Assembly (NCBI RefSeq): GCF_002262875.1
Contig: NZ_NKYE01000002.1
Coordinates: forward strand, 124,001-188,000
Origin: Amycolatopsis antarctica
Lineage (GTDB): Bacteria > Actinomycetota > Actinomycetes > Mycobacteriales > Pseudonocardiaceae
Length of the DNA stretch: 64,000 bases
Reading direction: 5' to 3'
Shown here: piece by piece, positions 34,854 through 43,432 of the stretch
How the letters are laid out: each line of letters starts with the position of its first letter
How positions within the stretch are numbered: the first letter of the stretch is position 1
Notes under the pieces: model-generated
What the model was told of the DNA's origin: nothing
The model's database searches: none
Seen by the model: only the letters and a program-made list of their open reading frames with translations
Program-made: the position numbers and the translations under genes

Positions 34854-35729
34854 GTGCCCCGACAGCCGAGCAAGGTCCTGCGCTCCTCCGTCGACGACGC
34901 GCGGCCCGCGTCCGCGAACTACCACGCCAACGCGCTCGCTCGCGGTCTGGCGCTGCTGGAGCTGATCGCCGCGCAGCGCAGGCCGCTGACCCTGTCCGAG
35001 CTCAGTGAGGGCACGTCACTGCCGAAGAGCACCCTGGTGCGGCTGCTCGCGGTGCTCACCGAACTGTCCTATCTGGTGCGGGTCGACGATCGGCCGTCCT
35101 ACCGGCTCGGTCACAAGGTGCAGGGACTGGCGAGCGCGTACCTGACCACCCTCGACCTCTCGGTGGTCGCGAGCCCGCATCTCGCTCCGGTGGCCGAACA
35201 GACCGGGCAGACCGCGAACCTCGGAATGATCGACGGCGACCAGGTGCTGCACGTGTGCGTCGCCGAGCCCGACCGGCCGCTCCGGTTCACCACCGCCACC
35301 GGTGCGCGCGACCACCTGTACTGCACCGGTCTCGGCAAGTTGCTGCTCGCCCAGCTCGAGCCGGCGCGGGTATCCGCCTGCCTGCCTGCCGAGCCGTGGC
35401 GGGCGTTCACCGACAACACGCACACGAGGCTGGATTCGCTGCGTGACGACCTGCGCCGTATCGCCGAACGCGGCTACGCCCTGGACGACAACGAGCGCAG
35501 CACCGGGTTGCGGTGCGTTGCCGTACCGATTCCGGTCCGCGGCGACGAGGGCGAGTCGGTGGCGGCCGTCAGCGTGTCGGGGCCCGCGGGGGAGTTCGGC
35601 GCCGCGCAACAGGAACAGTACGTCGCGCGGCTGCACGGGGCGGCCGCCGACCTCGCCGCCGATCCGGATGTCGAGGCCGCGCTTCGCCTCGCGCGGCGTT
35701 CCCTGCGCACTCCGGCGAGGCCGGCCTGA
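34854..35729 (+). CDS. IclR family transcriptional regulator of the catabolic region
   Basis: The GTG at 34854 has AGGAG 6 nt before it, giving 291 residues. The winged helix (ANALARGLALLELIAAQRRPLTLSELSEGTSLPKSTLVRLLAVLTELSYLVRV) is followed by the effector domain (ASPHLAPVAEQTGQTANLGMIDGDQVLHV through GLRCVAVPIPVRGDEGESVAAVSVSGP). It lies between the transporter genes and a set of D-amino-acid and amidohydrolase genes, so it probably controls both. The TGGAA-N5-TTCC boxes before neighbouring genes have the shape expected for IclR operators, but the link is inference. Confidence 0.93.
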   Translation: MPRQPSKVLRSSVDDARPASANYHANALARGLALLELIAAQRRPLTLSELSEGTSLPKSTLVRLLAVLTELSYLVRVDDRPSYRLGHKVQGLASAYLTTLDLSVVASPHLAPVAEQTGQTANLGMIDGDQVLHVCVAEPDRPLRFTTATGARDHLYCTGLGKLLLAQLEPARVSACLPAEPWRAFTDNTHTRLDSLRDDLRRIAERGYALDDNERSTGLRCVAVPIPVRGDEGESVAAVSVSGPAGEFGAAQQEQYVARLHGAAADLAADPDVEAALRLARRSLRTPARPA

Positions 35730-35740
35730 TCTCGCCGCGC

Positions 35741-36118
35741 TCAGCCGAGGAAGGCGACCGCGTCGAGTTCGACGCGGACGTTGGCATGACCGAAATCGAC
35801 GACCACGGTGGTACGCGCGGGTGGTGCGGCACCGAAGCGCTGGGCGTAGATCGCGTTGAACGGCGCGAACAGCGTCGCGTTGGACAGGTACGCACCCACT
35901 CGCACCACCTGTTCCACGCTCGCGCCGCCCGCGCGCAGCACCGCCTCGACGTTGTCCAGCGCGCCGCGCACTTCCCGCTCGAAGTCGCCGACGTAGATGC
36001 CACCCTCGTCGTCGGTCGCGGTCTGGCCGGAGACGAACAGGAAACCGCCCGCGCGCACACCGTGCGAGAGCGGGACGGCGGGCTGTGCGAACTCCGGCGG
36101 ATGAATGCGTTCGATCAC
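35741..36118 (-). CDS. RidA family protein (enamine/imine deaminase or related)
   Basis: The GTG at 36118 is preceded by AGGAG at 6-7 nt, giving 125 residues; the open frame continues upstream without a ribosome site. It is a RidA/YjgF-fold protein: GGFLFVSGQTATDDEGGIYVGDFEREVRGALDNVEAVLRAGGASVEQVVRVGAYL and a C-terminal ARTTVVVDFGHANVRVELDAVAFLG. The Arg that binds the substrate carboxylate in RidA proper is found here as PPARTTV. It hydrolyses reactive enamines or imines released by PLP enzymes, which fits the nearby D-serine-dehydratase-like gene. It is divergent from the deacylase gene. Confidence 0.9.
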   Translation of the reverse strand: MIERIHPPEFAQPAVPLSHGVRAGGFLFVSGQTATDDEGGIYVGDFEREVRGALDNVEAVLRAGGASVEQVVRVGAYLSNATLFAPFNAIYAQRFGAAPPARTTVVVDFGHANVRVELDAVAFLG

Positions 36119-36149
36119 GGACGGCTCCTGACGTTGATGGTCGGGCACA

Positions 36150-36168
36150 GGGAACCACATTTCGGGTG
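36150..36168 (+). promoter_or_regulatory. variant of the shared regulatory box
   Basis: GGGAACCACATTTCGGGTG matches 14 of 19 positions of the box at 39729. It lies between the divergent RidA and deacylase starts, a good place for an operator. TTGATG at 36134-36139 could be an accompanying -35 element. Confidence 0.4.
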
Positions 36169-36183
36169 GGAGGTGCACGGGTG

Positions 36184-37749
36184 ATGCTGTTGCGCGGTGG
36201 CACGGTGATCGACGGCAGCGCGGCGCCGGCGCTGCGTGCCGACGTCCTGGTGCGGGACGGGCACGTCGCGGCGATCGGTGCCGGCCTGGATGCGCGGGGC
36301 GCCCGGCAGGTGGACGTGACGGGCGCGGTGGTGTGCCCGGGTTTCGTGGACATCCACACCCACTCCGACCTGACCCTGCTCGCCAACCCGGACGCGCCGA
36401 GCAAGGTGCATCAGGGCGTCACCACCGAAGTGGTCGGCAACTGCGGTCTCGGCGTGGCTCCACTGCCCGCGGGCTGTGACCGGGCCGCGATTCGCGCGGC
36501 TGTGTCCTATCTCGACCTCGATCCGGACGTCGCGTGGCCGTGGGACGACATCGACGGTTACCTGGCCACGCTGGAGAAAACGCCGCCGTCGGTCAATGTC
36601 GCCACCCTCGTACCGCATCTCGTGCTGCACGCGGCGACCGTCGGTTTCGGTGACCGCGCGCCCGGGCCCGCGGAACTGGATGCCCTGTGCGGGCTGCTGG
36701 CCGATGCGCTCGACGCGGGCGCGGCCGGATTGTCGACGGGCCTGGTGTACGCGCCGCTGACCTTCGCCCGGGAGGCCGAGCTGGACGCGCTCGCCGCCGT
36801 CACGGCCGCGCGCGGCAAGGTTTTCGCCTGGCACGTCCGAAGCTACGACGACGACCTGGTGCCCTCGGTCCGGCAGGCCGTCGACGTCGCACGGCGCACC
36901 GGGTGCCGTACCCAGATCTCCCACCTGGCGGCCGTCGGGCGGCGCAACTGGGGAACGGTGCGCCAGGCGCTGGACCTGGTGGACGCCGCGCGCGCCGAGG
37001 GATTCGACATCGGCGTGGACGTGTACCCGTACCTGCACGGCAACGCGCCGCTGGCGCAGTTGCTGCCCGCCTCGGTGCAGGAGAACGGGCTGGACCCGGC
37101 CCGGCTCGTTGATCCGGCGGTGCGCGCGGAGGTCCGGCAACACTGGGCACACCAGCCGCTTGGCTGGGCGGAGATCACGGTCAGCCGAGTGCCCGATGCC
37201 GCACCCGTCACCGGCCACACGATCGCCGAACTGGCCGTGATCCAGGCCCGGCAACCCGACGAGGTCGCCCTGGATCTGCTCGCCATGTACGGCACCGGTG
37301 TGCTGATCGTGGCGGGCGGGCGCAGCGAGGACGACCTGCGCACCGTGCTCGGCCATCCGGCGACCGTCGTCGCCTCGGACGGCCTCGCCCTCGACCCGCA
37401 CGGCGTCACCGGCGCGGGCAGCCCGCATCCGCGCAGCTACGGCTGCTTCCCGCGCTACCTCTCCCGCTACGCGGGGGCCGACCTGCCCGCCGCAATCGCA
37501 CGGTGCACCTCGCGGCCCGCGGCGATCGCCGGCCTGACCGACCGCGGAGTGCTGCGCCCCGGCGCGCCCGCCGACCTCGTGGTGCTGCGCCCGGAACTCA
37601 TCCGTGACACCGCCGATTTCGCCGAACCGCAGCGTTATCCGGACGGCATCGACCTCGTCCTCGTGGGCGGCGAACCGGTCGTGGTGAACGGGACGCACAC
37701 CGGTGCGCGTCCGGGGTCGGTGCTCCGAGTGAGAGAGGGAATCCGATGA
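36184..37749 (+). CDS. N-acyl-D-amino-acid deacylase-like amidohydrolase
   Basis: The ATG at 36184 gives 521 residues; GTG at 36181 is an alternative with better ribosome-site spacing to GGGAGG. It is an amidohydrolase-superfamily enzyme of the D-aminoacylase type: MLLRGGTVIDGSAAPALRADVLVRDG, the metal motif PGFVDIHTHSDL, GVTTEVVGNCGLG, SHL as a later ligand, and the C-terminal SRPAAIAGLTDRGVLRPGAPADLVVL. Such enzymes release D-amino acids from N-acyl forms; dihydroorotase-like activity is the main alternative. It is followed by two overlapping genes, the last of which handles D-hydroxyamino acids. Confidence 0.9.
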   Translation: MLLRGGTVIDGSAAPALRADVLVRDGHVAAIGAGLDARGARQVDVTGAVVCPGFVDIHTHSDLTLLANPDAPSKVHQGVTTEVVGNCGLGVAPLPAGCDRAAIRAAVSYLDLDPDVAWPWDDIDGYLATLEKTPPSVNVATLVPHLVLHAATVGFGDRAPGPAELDALCGLLADALDAGAAGLSTGLVYAPLTFAREAELDALAAVTAARGKVFAWHVRSYDDDLVPSVRQAVDVARRTGCRTQISHLAAVGRRNWGTVRQALDLVDAARAEGFDIGVDVYPYLHGNAPLAQLLPASVQENGLDPARLVDPAVRAEVRQHWAHQPLGWAEITVSRVPDAAPVTGHTIAELAVIQARQPDEVALDLLAMYGTGVLIVAGGRSEDDLRTVLGHPATVVASDGLALDPHGVTGAGSPHPRSYGCFPRYLSRYAGADLPAAIARCTSRPAAIAGLTDRGVLRPGAPADLVVLRPELIRDTADFAEPQRYPDGIDLVLVGGEPVVVNGTHTGARPGSVLRVREGIR

Positions 37750-38582
37750 TCGATGTGCACACACACTGCCACCTCAGCGAGCACTGGGGCTGCGAGTGGC
37801 ACCGCAACTGGAAACCGGTGTACGGCTACGACTACCGCGACTGGACACCCGAGGAGTACGACGCGGCGATGTCCGGCGGCGGCGTCGACCTGGCGTTCGT
37901 GTTCGGGCTGCGGGCTTCCCGGGCGGGCGTGCGCACTCCGAACGAGTACGTGCAGGACTTCTGTGCGCGCACCGAAACACCGACCGTCGGGTTCATGGCT
38001 CTCGATCTCGCCGACGAGGACCTCATGACCCAGCTCGCCGACGGCATCGCCCGCGGCCTGCGCGGCGTGAAGCTCTACCCGGTGCTCGCGCACTTCGACC
38101 CGCGCGACGAGGCGTACGACGGGTTCTACCGGGCCGCCGCCGATGCCGGGCTGGTGTTGTTGTGGCACATGGGCGCCACCCCCAGCCCGGAGGGCAGACT
38201 CGAGGTCAGCCAGCCGCTGGTGGTGGACGAGGTCGCCCGGCGGCACCCAGGGCTGGTGCAGATCATCGCCCACCTCGGGCACCCGTGGCAGCGCGAGTCG
38301 ATCGTGACCCTGCGCAAGAACCGCAACGTCTACGCGGACGTCTCCGGGGCGTGGGCGCGGCCGATGGAGGGTTACTTCGCCTTGGCCCGCGCACAGGAGT
38401 GGGAGGTGGTACCCAAGCTGCTGTTCGGCTCGGACTTTCCACTGTGGACACCCGCAGAGGCAGCGGCCGGCCTGCGCTCGATCGCCGATACCCGGCCGGC
38501 GGGTATGCCCGGGATCAGACCGGAGACGCTGGAGTGGCTGCTGGACGGCGACCCGCGCGAAGCACTGGGGATCGCCGGATGA
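37746..38582 (+). CDS. amidohydrolase-related metal-dependent hydrolase
   Basis: This 278-residue TIM-barrel protein starts with MIDVHTHCHLSEHWG, giving the HxH metal motif at the very N-terminus, followed by RGVKLYPVLAHFDPRD, VLLWHMG and a terminal LLFGSDFPLWTP with the conserved Asp. It is an amidohydrolase_2 family member, a group of decarboxylases and hydrolases. It is coupled at both ends by ATGA overlaps, so it works in the same pathway as the deacylase upstream and the PLP enzyme downstream. Its substrate is unknown. Confidence 0.9.
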   Translation: MIDVHTHCHLSEHWGCEWHRNWKPVYGYDYRDWTPEEYDAAMSGGGVDLAFVFGLRASRAGVRTPNEYVQDFCARTETPTVGFMALDLADEDLMTQLADGIARGLRGVKLYPVLAHFDPRDEAYDGFYRAAADAGLVLLWHMGATPSPEGRLEVSQPLVVDEVARRHPGLVQIIAHLGHPWQRESIVTLRKNRNVYADVSGAWARPMEGYFALARAQEWEVVPKLLFGSDFPLWTPAEAAAGLRSIADTRPAGMPGIRPETLEWLLDGDPREALGIAG

Positions 38583-39703
38583 GCGCGCCGGAGTTCCCGC
38601 GGCCGAGCACTGTGGACGCACTGCCGACTCCGGCGCTGCTCCTGGAGAACACCCGGCTGGAACGCAACATCGCCGCGATGGCGCGGCGTTACGACACGGC
38701 GGGAGTCGCGCTGCGCCCGCACGTCAAGACGTCCAAGTGCTGGGAGGTCGCCCGCAGGCAACTCACCGCCGGCGCCATCGGGTTCACCTGCTCCACCCCC
38801 GCCGAGGTCGACTGGTTGCGGGAACGCGGTGTGGCCGATCTGTTGTGGGCGCACCACCCGATCGGCCCGCGCAAGGTCGAGTTCGCGGTGGCCGCCGCCG
38901 CACGCGGCGGTCTCACCGTCACCCTCGACTCACCGGAGGGCGCCGCCCCGCTGGCCGCTGCCGCCGCGGCGGCCGGGGTGGTCGTGCCCTTCGTGCTCGA
39001 GGTGAACACCGGGCACGCCCGCGGCGGCGTCGAGCCGGAGCTGGCCCGCGAGCGCGCCGCGGCGATGGCGGCGCACTCCTCGCTGCGACTGCGCGGGGTG
39101 CTCACCCACGAGGGCCAGTTGGCCGGCTACGTCGGCGACCGCCCCGGCCTGGAACGGGCGGGCCGCGAGGCGGGCACGCTGCTGTCCCAGGTGGCGGGGG
39201 AGCTGCGCGACGCGGGCCACGGCATCGAGCTCGTCTCGGTCGGCTCGACGCCGGGCGCCACCTCCGCCCCGTTCGCCGGCGGCGTCACCGAAGCGCGGCC
39301 GGGTACCTACGTCTACTTCGACGCCAACCAGGTCCGTCTGGGCAGTGCCACGCTCGACGACTGCGCGCTCACCGTCCTGGCCACGGTGATCAGCATCCAG
39401 CGTCCGCAGCGGGTGATCATCGACGCGGGGATCAAGGCGATGAGCTCCGACACCATCGCCGCCGCCGGCTCCCTCGGCCTGGTCTGTGACCAGGAGGGCA
39501 GGCCGCTGCCCGAGGTCACCTTCGCCGACGGCAACGAGGAACACGGCTTCCTGACCGGTGCGGGCGCCGCGGCCCTGCGCGTCGGCGACCTGGTGCGGCT
39601 GGTGCCCAACCACGCCTGCGGCACCACCAACATGTGGAGCGGGCTGTACGTCGTGGACGGCCCGGCGGTGACCGATCGCTGGGCGATCTCGGCGCGGTAC
39701 TGA
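38579..39703 (+). CDS. D-threonine aldolase / D-serine dehydratase-like PLP enzyme
   Basis: The ATG at 38579 overlaps the previous stop and gives 374 residues. It has the alanine-racemase-type barrel with the PLP lysine in LRPHVKTSKCWEVAR, then TPAEVDWLRERGVADLLWAHHPIG, a distal VSVGSTPGATSAP phosphate-binding loop, and the C-terminal metal site LVPNHACGTTNMW (His and Cys). Relatives cleave D-3-hydroxyamino acids or dehydrate D-serine. Together with the deacylase and the RidA protein this makes a consistent D-amino-acid branch. It ends the operon; the next gene has its own promoter. Confidence 0.92.
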   Translation: MSAPEFPRPSTVDALPTPALLLENTRLERNIAAMARRYDTAGVALRPHVKTSKCWEVARRQLTAGAIGFTCSTPAEVDWLRERGVADLLWAHHPIGPRKVEFAVAAAARGGLTVTLDSPEGAAPLAAAAAAAGVVVPFVLEVNTGHARGGVEPELARERAAAMAAHSSLRLRGVLTHEGQLAGYVGDRPGLERAGREAGTLLSQVAGELRDAGHGIELVSVGSTPGATSAPFAGGVTEARPGTYVYFDANQVRLGSATLDDCALTVLATVISIQRPQRVIIDAGIKAMSSDTIAAAGSLGLVCDQEGRPLPEVTFADGNEEHGFLTGAGAAALRVGDLVRLVPNHACGTTNMWSGLYVVDGPAVTDRWAISARY

Positions 39704-39722
39704 CTCCGGCGGGCCGCACGTA

Positions 39723-39747
39723 TTGACATGGAACGGCATTCCGCGTG
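39723..39747 (+). promoter_or_regulatory. promoter plus operator box before the PhyH gene
   Basis: TTGACA (39723-39728) runs straight into TGGAACGGCATTCCGCGTG (39729-39747). The box is a dyad, GGAACG and CATTCC around one G with one mismatch. The same arrangement recurs at 40753-40777. With 17-bp spacing the -10 element falls at 39746-39751, and transcription would start close to the ATG at 39758. Confidence 0.65.
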
Positions 39748-39757
39748 AGCTGATCCC

Positions 39758-40507
39758 ATGACAGCAAGCACCACTGGGGACGTCGTCGCCCACTACCAGC
39801 GGGACGGATTCGTCGCGCTGCCACGACTGTTCGACGCCGCGCGGGTCGTCGAGATCGCCGAGAGGATCGAGGACGCCGGTGCGCGCGCCGCGGAGCGGAT
39901 GGCGCCCGGTGACTTCGTCCTCGAACCCGGCGGCAAGGTCCGCAACCTGTGGCGGCTCGAGACCTACGACGAGTACTTCCGCGAACTCGGCGACGATCCG
40001 CGTCTGCTGGAGACCATGGGCGCGTTGCTCGGCGGTGAACCGGTGCTGGCCGCGGTCGAGACCTTCAACAAGCCCGCCCTGCAGGGCAGCGCCGTACCGC
40101 CGCACCAGGACAACGCCTACTTCTGCCAGCAGCCACCGGACATGCTCACCGTCTGGGTCGCCATCGACGCCACCACGGCGACCAACGGCCCCGTGCACTA
40201 TGTCCGGGACAGCCGCGCGGAGCTGTTGCCGCACAAGGGATCCGGCATCCCCGGCAACTCGATGCTGCTCGCCGACCCGCCGTCCTACGACCAGTCGCGG
40301 GTGACCGTCGGGCTGCTGGAGCCGGGCGACGCGATGGTGCACCACTGCCAGACCGTGCACTGGAGCGAACCCAATCGCACCGAGCAGCGGCGCACCGGCC
40401 TGCTGTTCGTCTACCGGGCCGCGCACACCCGGACCTCGAAGGACCTGCGCGCGCAGTATGAGGCGGCGGCCGCGGCCTATGCCGCGCAGCAGGCCGAGCG
40501 GGGATGA
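39758..40507 (+). CDS. phytanoyl-CoA dioxygenase (PhyH) family protein
   Basis: This 249-residue Fe(II)/2-oxoglutarate dioxygenase has the metal facial triad in VPPHQDNAYF (His and Asp) and VHHCQTVHWSEPNRTEQRRTGL (distal His with the 2-oxoglutarate-binding Arg). PhyH-family enzymes hydroxylate small molecules, including lipids and ectoine. It has its own promoter with the shared box, so it responds to the same signal as the sialidase-fold gene that follows and perhaps as the whole region. The substrate is unknown. Confidence 0.92.
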   Translation: MTASTTGDVVAHYQRDGFVALPRLFDAARVVEIAERIEDAGARAAERMAPGDFVLEPGGKVRNLWRLETYDEYFRELGDDPRLLETMGALLGGEPVLAAVETFNKPALQGSAVPPHQDNAYFCQQPPDMLTVWVAIDATTATNGPVHYVRDSRAELLPHKGSGIPGNSMLLADPPSYDQSRVTVGLLEPGDAMVHHCQTVHWSEPNRTEQRRTGLLFVYRAAHTRTSKDLRAQYEAAAAAYAAQQAERG

Positions 40508-40813
40508 CGCGGCGCCCTCGGCCGGGCACGGCGGGGGCGCGAACAGGATCGCGGTCAGCGCGCGGGGAGGCCGGCGGGTAGCGATGACGGGCGGTCTGCC
40601 GGGCGATCCGCGCACCGGCGCGGCGAACGGCGGTCGAAGGCGACGGCGCCCGGACAGCCGAGCGCGCCGGCCTCGTCGGCGGCATGCGGTGACCGGCCGT
40701 TGGTCCATCCCGGCGCGATCCCGGCCGGCGACGTCCTGATCCGGCCAACTTGTTGACATGGAACGATATTCCGCGTGTGCTGATCGCAATCGGGTCGAGT
40801 CCCAGGAGGCACA
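40508..40813 (+). promoter_or_regulatory. intergenic region with the second promoter/operator box
   Basis: TTGACA at 40753-40758 is followed directly by TGGAACGATATTCCGCGTG at 40759-40777, a near-identical copy of the arrangement at 39723. The similarity extends downstream (GCTGATC). The ribosome site AGGAGG at 40804-40809 precedes GTG at 40814. The first 230 bp of this stretch hold nothing recognisable. Confidence 0.65.
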
Positions 40814-42571
40814 GTGCATCGGCAACGGACCCCCATTCTGGTCGCTGTCTTCGCGTTACTGCTCACCGTGTTGTCGCCCGCGGCGGCAGCGACGGCCCAA
40901 GCGGCGAACACGGTGCGCACCTTCGAGGAGGACGCGGTCGGCGCGGTCCCGGCGGGCTGCGCGGCCCCGGCCGGTGGCACCGCGGCCGTGGTCAGTGACG
41001 TGCGCGCCGCGGCAGGCGCGCACAGCCTGCGGCTCAACGACCAGTCCACGGCCACCACGGTCGGCATCACCTGCCCCGACACCGCGCGACAGGGTGTGGA
41101 CCTGAGCTTCGCGGCGTATCCGGCCCAGTTGACGAACGGCTTCTCCTACAGCCTGCTCGGTCACCTGGAAGGCATCGACACCGAACGGTCGGTGTTGCAC
41201 CTGAGCGTCACCCCCGAGGGCGCGCTGCGGTGGTACGACGGGCTCGGCTGGACGCAACTGACCCCGGCCGGGACCGTCCCGGTGAACGAGTGGAGCACGC
41301 TGCGAGTGCAGGTGCCGAGTTCCCAGGAAGCCGCGTACCTCTATGTCGACGACCGCTACGTCGGCGAGGCCGGGTCGTGGGGAGTCCGGGCGGTCACCGA
41401 TGTCACCGGCTTTCAGATCACCGGCAACGGCACCGAGACCGCGGGCGACGAAGTGTTCGTCGACGACGTGAGTATCGGCGACGCGGTCGACACCCCACCC
41501 GCGCGCACCCAGCCGTTCACGGTGGGCCCGGACGTCACCATCGCGACCTCCGACACCCACGTGCAGATGCCCAACACCGCGGTGAACGTGACCGTCGACG
41601 GACAGCAGCAGACGCTGGTCGCCTACCCGACGCACGGCGACGCGAACGACGTGGGCGGCACCGGAATGGCTGTCTCCACCGACAAGGGCACCACCTGGAG
41701 CGACGCCCAGTCGCGCAACCCGATGCCGGAGGCGCATTCCTACGGGATGACCAAGCTGGCGAACGGTGACATCCTCGCCGTGGGCTACCAGACCTACATG
41801 ACGCCCAACTCCGGCGAGCGTTCCGCCGAGGTGCCGACCGCGATCTCGCACGACAACGGCCTGACCTGGACCCGCCGGGCGGGAGTGATGACGACGCCGG
41901 AGGCGATGCGCCCGATCAACAACGTCACCGATCGCCCCGGCTCACCGCTCGGCGGTTTCGTGCTCGTGCACAACGTCGTGCAGAACCCGGACGGTTCGCT
42001 GCTGCAGTCGGGCTACGGCTACTACGCGAACGACACCAAGTTCCGGCAGATCGTGCTGCGCTCCACCGACGGTGGGGTGAACTGGGAACTGCTGACCACT
42101 GTCGCCTACGACCCCGGCCTGTCCCCCGAGCCGCGGTACGAGGGCTTCGACGAGGGCGCGATCGAACGCACCGCGAACGGCGATCTGCTGATCGTCATGC
42201 GCACCGGCAGCTTCCAGCAGATGTACTCCGCCCGTTCCGCCGACGACGGCGCGACGTGGAGCGCACCGGAGCCGGTCCTCGCGGATTCGATACCGGTCAC
42301 CGGCATCTACCCGACGCTGACCCGGCTCGCCTCGGGCGAACTGGCGCTGTGGATAGGGCGGCCCGGCCAGGCGCTGCTCGTCTCCCGCGACGGCACCGGC
42401 AACTCGTGGACCCCGCCACAGACGGTCGACTACCGCAACAGCGGCAACGGTACGTTCGTCCCCGTGGACGACGACCACCTGCTCACCTTCGGCGACCGCG
42501 GCGCCGACTGGGCCGACCCGAAACCGCTGGAATCCCGAGTGTGGTCTCGGCTGGTGACCATCAACCGGTGA
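40814..42571 (+). CDS. secreted sialidase-fold (BNR repeat) exo-hydrolase with N-terminal beta-sandwich domain
   Basis: This 585-residue protein from a GTG start with AGGAGG at 4-nt spacing has a clear Sec signal peptide (VAVFALLLTVLSPAAAATAQA). Residues about 35-225 form a concanavalin-like sandwich (FSYSLLGHLEGIDTERSVLHLSV, YLYVDDRYVG). The rest is a six-bladed propeller with five Asp-boxes: STDKGTTW, SHDNGLTW, STDGGVNW, SADDGATW and a degenerate SRDGTGNSW. GH33-like enzymes use an Arg triad and a Tyr/Glu pair; candidate Arg and Glu residues exist, but I cannot assign them. It is extracellular and co-regulated with the PhyH gene, so it may release the compound that the transporter imports. 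Confidence 0.88.
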   Translation: MHRQRTPILVAVFALLLTVLSPAAAATAQAANTVRTFEEDAVGAVPAGCAAPAGGTAAVVSDVRAAAGAHSLRLNDQSTATTVGITCPDTARQGVDLSFAAYPAQLTNGFSYSLLGHLEGIDTERSVLHLSVTPEGALRWYDGLGWTQLTPAGTVPVNEWSTLRVQVPSSQEAAYLYVDDRYVGEAGSWGVRAVTDVTGFQITGNGTETAGDEVFVDDVSIGDAVDTPPARTQPFTVGPDVTIATSDTHVQMPNTAVNVTVDGQQQTLVAYPTHGDANDVGGTGMAVSTDKGTTWSDAQSRNPMPEAHSYGMTKLANGDILAVGYQTYMTPNSGERSAEVPTAISHDNGLTWTRRAGVMTTPEAMRPINNVTDRPGSPLGGFVLVHNVVQNPDGSLLQSGYGYYANDTKFRQIVLRSTDGGVNWELLTTVAYDPGLSPEPRYEGFDEGAIERTANGDLLIVMRTGSFQQMYSARSADDGATWSAPEPVLADSIPVTGIYPTLTRLASGELALWIGRPGQALLVSRDGTGNSWTPPQTVDYRNSGNGTFVPVDDDHLLTFGDRGADWADPKPLESRVWSRLVTINR

Positions 42572-42572
42572 C

Positions 42573-42587
42573 CGGTCCGCCGGACCG
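42573..42587 (+). terminator. possible short hairpin terminator
   Basis: CGGTCC and GGACCG flank a 3-nt loop 2 bp after the sialidase-fold stop codon. It has no T run, so it is a weak candidate. Confidence 0.3.
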
Positions 42588-42733
42588 CACCACGGTGACC
42601 GCGGCGAGGACCGCGCACGATCTCGCCGTCCGATACCGGGCCCGGTATCACGTCCGGGACCGTGGCGGTGGGCCGTGCTCTCCCGGCGAGATCGGCCGGC
42701 CGGACCCGGTCCTGGGACGACGCAGGGGGCCGC

Positions 42734-43432
42734 TCAGGTGGTCCAGCCGCCCGAGACCGGGATGAGCTGGCCCGCCAGGAAGTCACTGGCACCACTTGCC
42801 AGCGCCAGTGCCAGTTCCGCGGCCTCGTGGCCCTTGCCGAGCCGGCCGGCCGGGATGTCGGCTTCGAACGACTCGCGCACGGACCGGTCCGCGAGCATGT
42901 CCTCGGTGTAGTACATGTTGTTCTCGATGTGGGCCGGGCCGATCGCGTTCACCTGAACGTTGTGCGGCGCCGCTTCGGCGCCGACGACCTGGAGGAAGGC
43001 GTTCTGCGCGCCGCGCGCGGCCGAGTAGATCGACAGGCCGGGTATCGCGCGCTCCGGGGTGGCGCTGGTGATCGCGACGATCTTGCCCGACCCGCGTTCG
43101 AACATCTGCGCAAGCGTGGCGCGCACGATCCGCAGCAGGGGCCAGACCAGCGCGTCGATGTAGCCCCGCACGGCCTCGTCGGTGAACTCGGTGGGTCGCA
43201 CCATCATGCCGGTGACCGGCATCGCCTCCGGTGGCCCGGCGAGATTGGCGACCAGCACGTCTATCCGCCCGCTGCGCGCGACCAGCTCCTCCGGCTCGTC
43301 CGGCCCGGTCAGCTCGCTCTCGTCGGCGAGCACCGTCGCGCCCTCGGCGCGGAACAGTTCGACCACCGGCGGTCCCAGATAGCGGTGCGCGTGGGTGACC
43401 AGCACCCGTCGTCCGTCCAACCTCGAGCTCAT
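42734..43432 (-). CDS. halohydrin dehalogenase-type SDR protein
   Basis: The ATG at 43432 has AGGAG at 8-nt spacing, giving 232 residues. The protein has the SDR fold but lacks the NAD-binding TGxxxGIG motif; in its place is T13-x4-Y18-x-G20. The catalytic triad is S123, Y136 and R140 with the exact S-x12-Y-x3-R spacing of halohydrin dehalogenases, where Arg replaces the SDR Lys. The segment ITSATP before the serine region is identical to HheC as I remember it. These enzymes convert vicinal halohydrins to epoxides and run the reverse with azide, cyanide or nitrite. The neighbour at 43575 is a normal SDR on the opposite strand. An inactive SDR is the main alternative. Confidence 0.85.
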   Translation of the reverse strand: MSSRLDGRRVLVTHAHRYLGPPVVELFRAEGATVLADESELTGPDEPEELVARSGRIDVLVANLAGPPEAMPVTGMMVRPTEFTDEAVRGYIDALVWPLLRIVRATLAQMFERGSGKIVAITSATPERAIPGLSIYSAARGAQNAFLQVVGAEAAPHNVQVNAIGPAHIENNMYYTEDMLADRSVRESFEADIPAGRLGKGHEAAELALALASGASDFLAGQLIPVSGGWTT

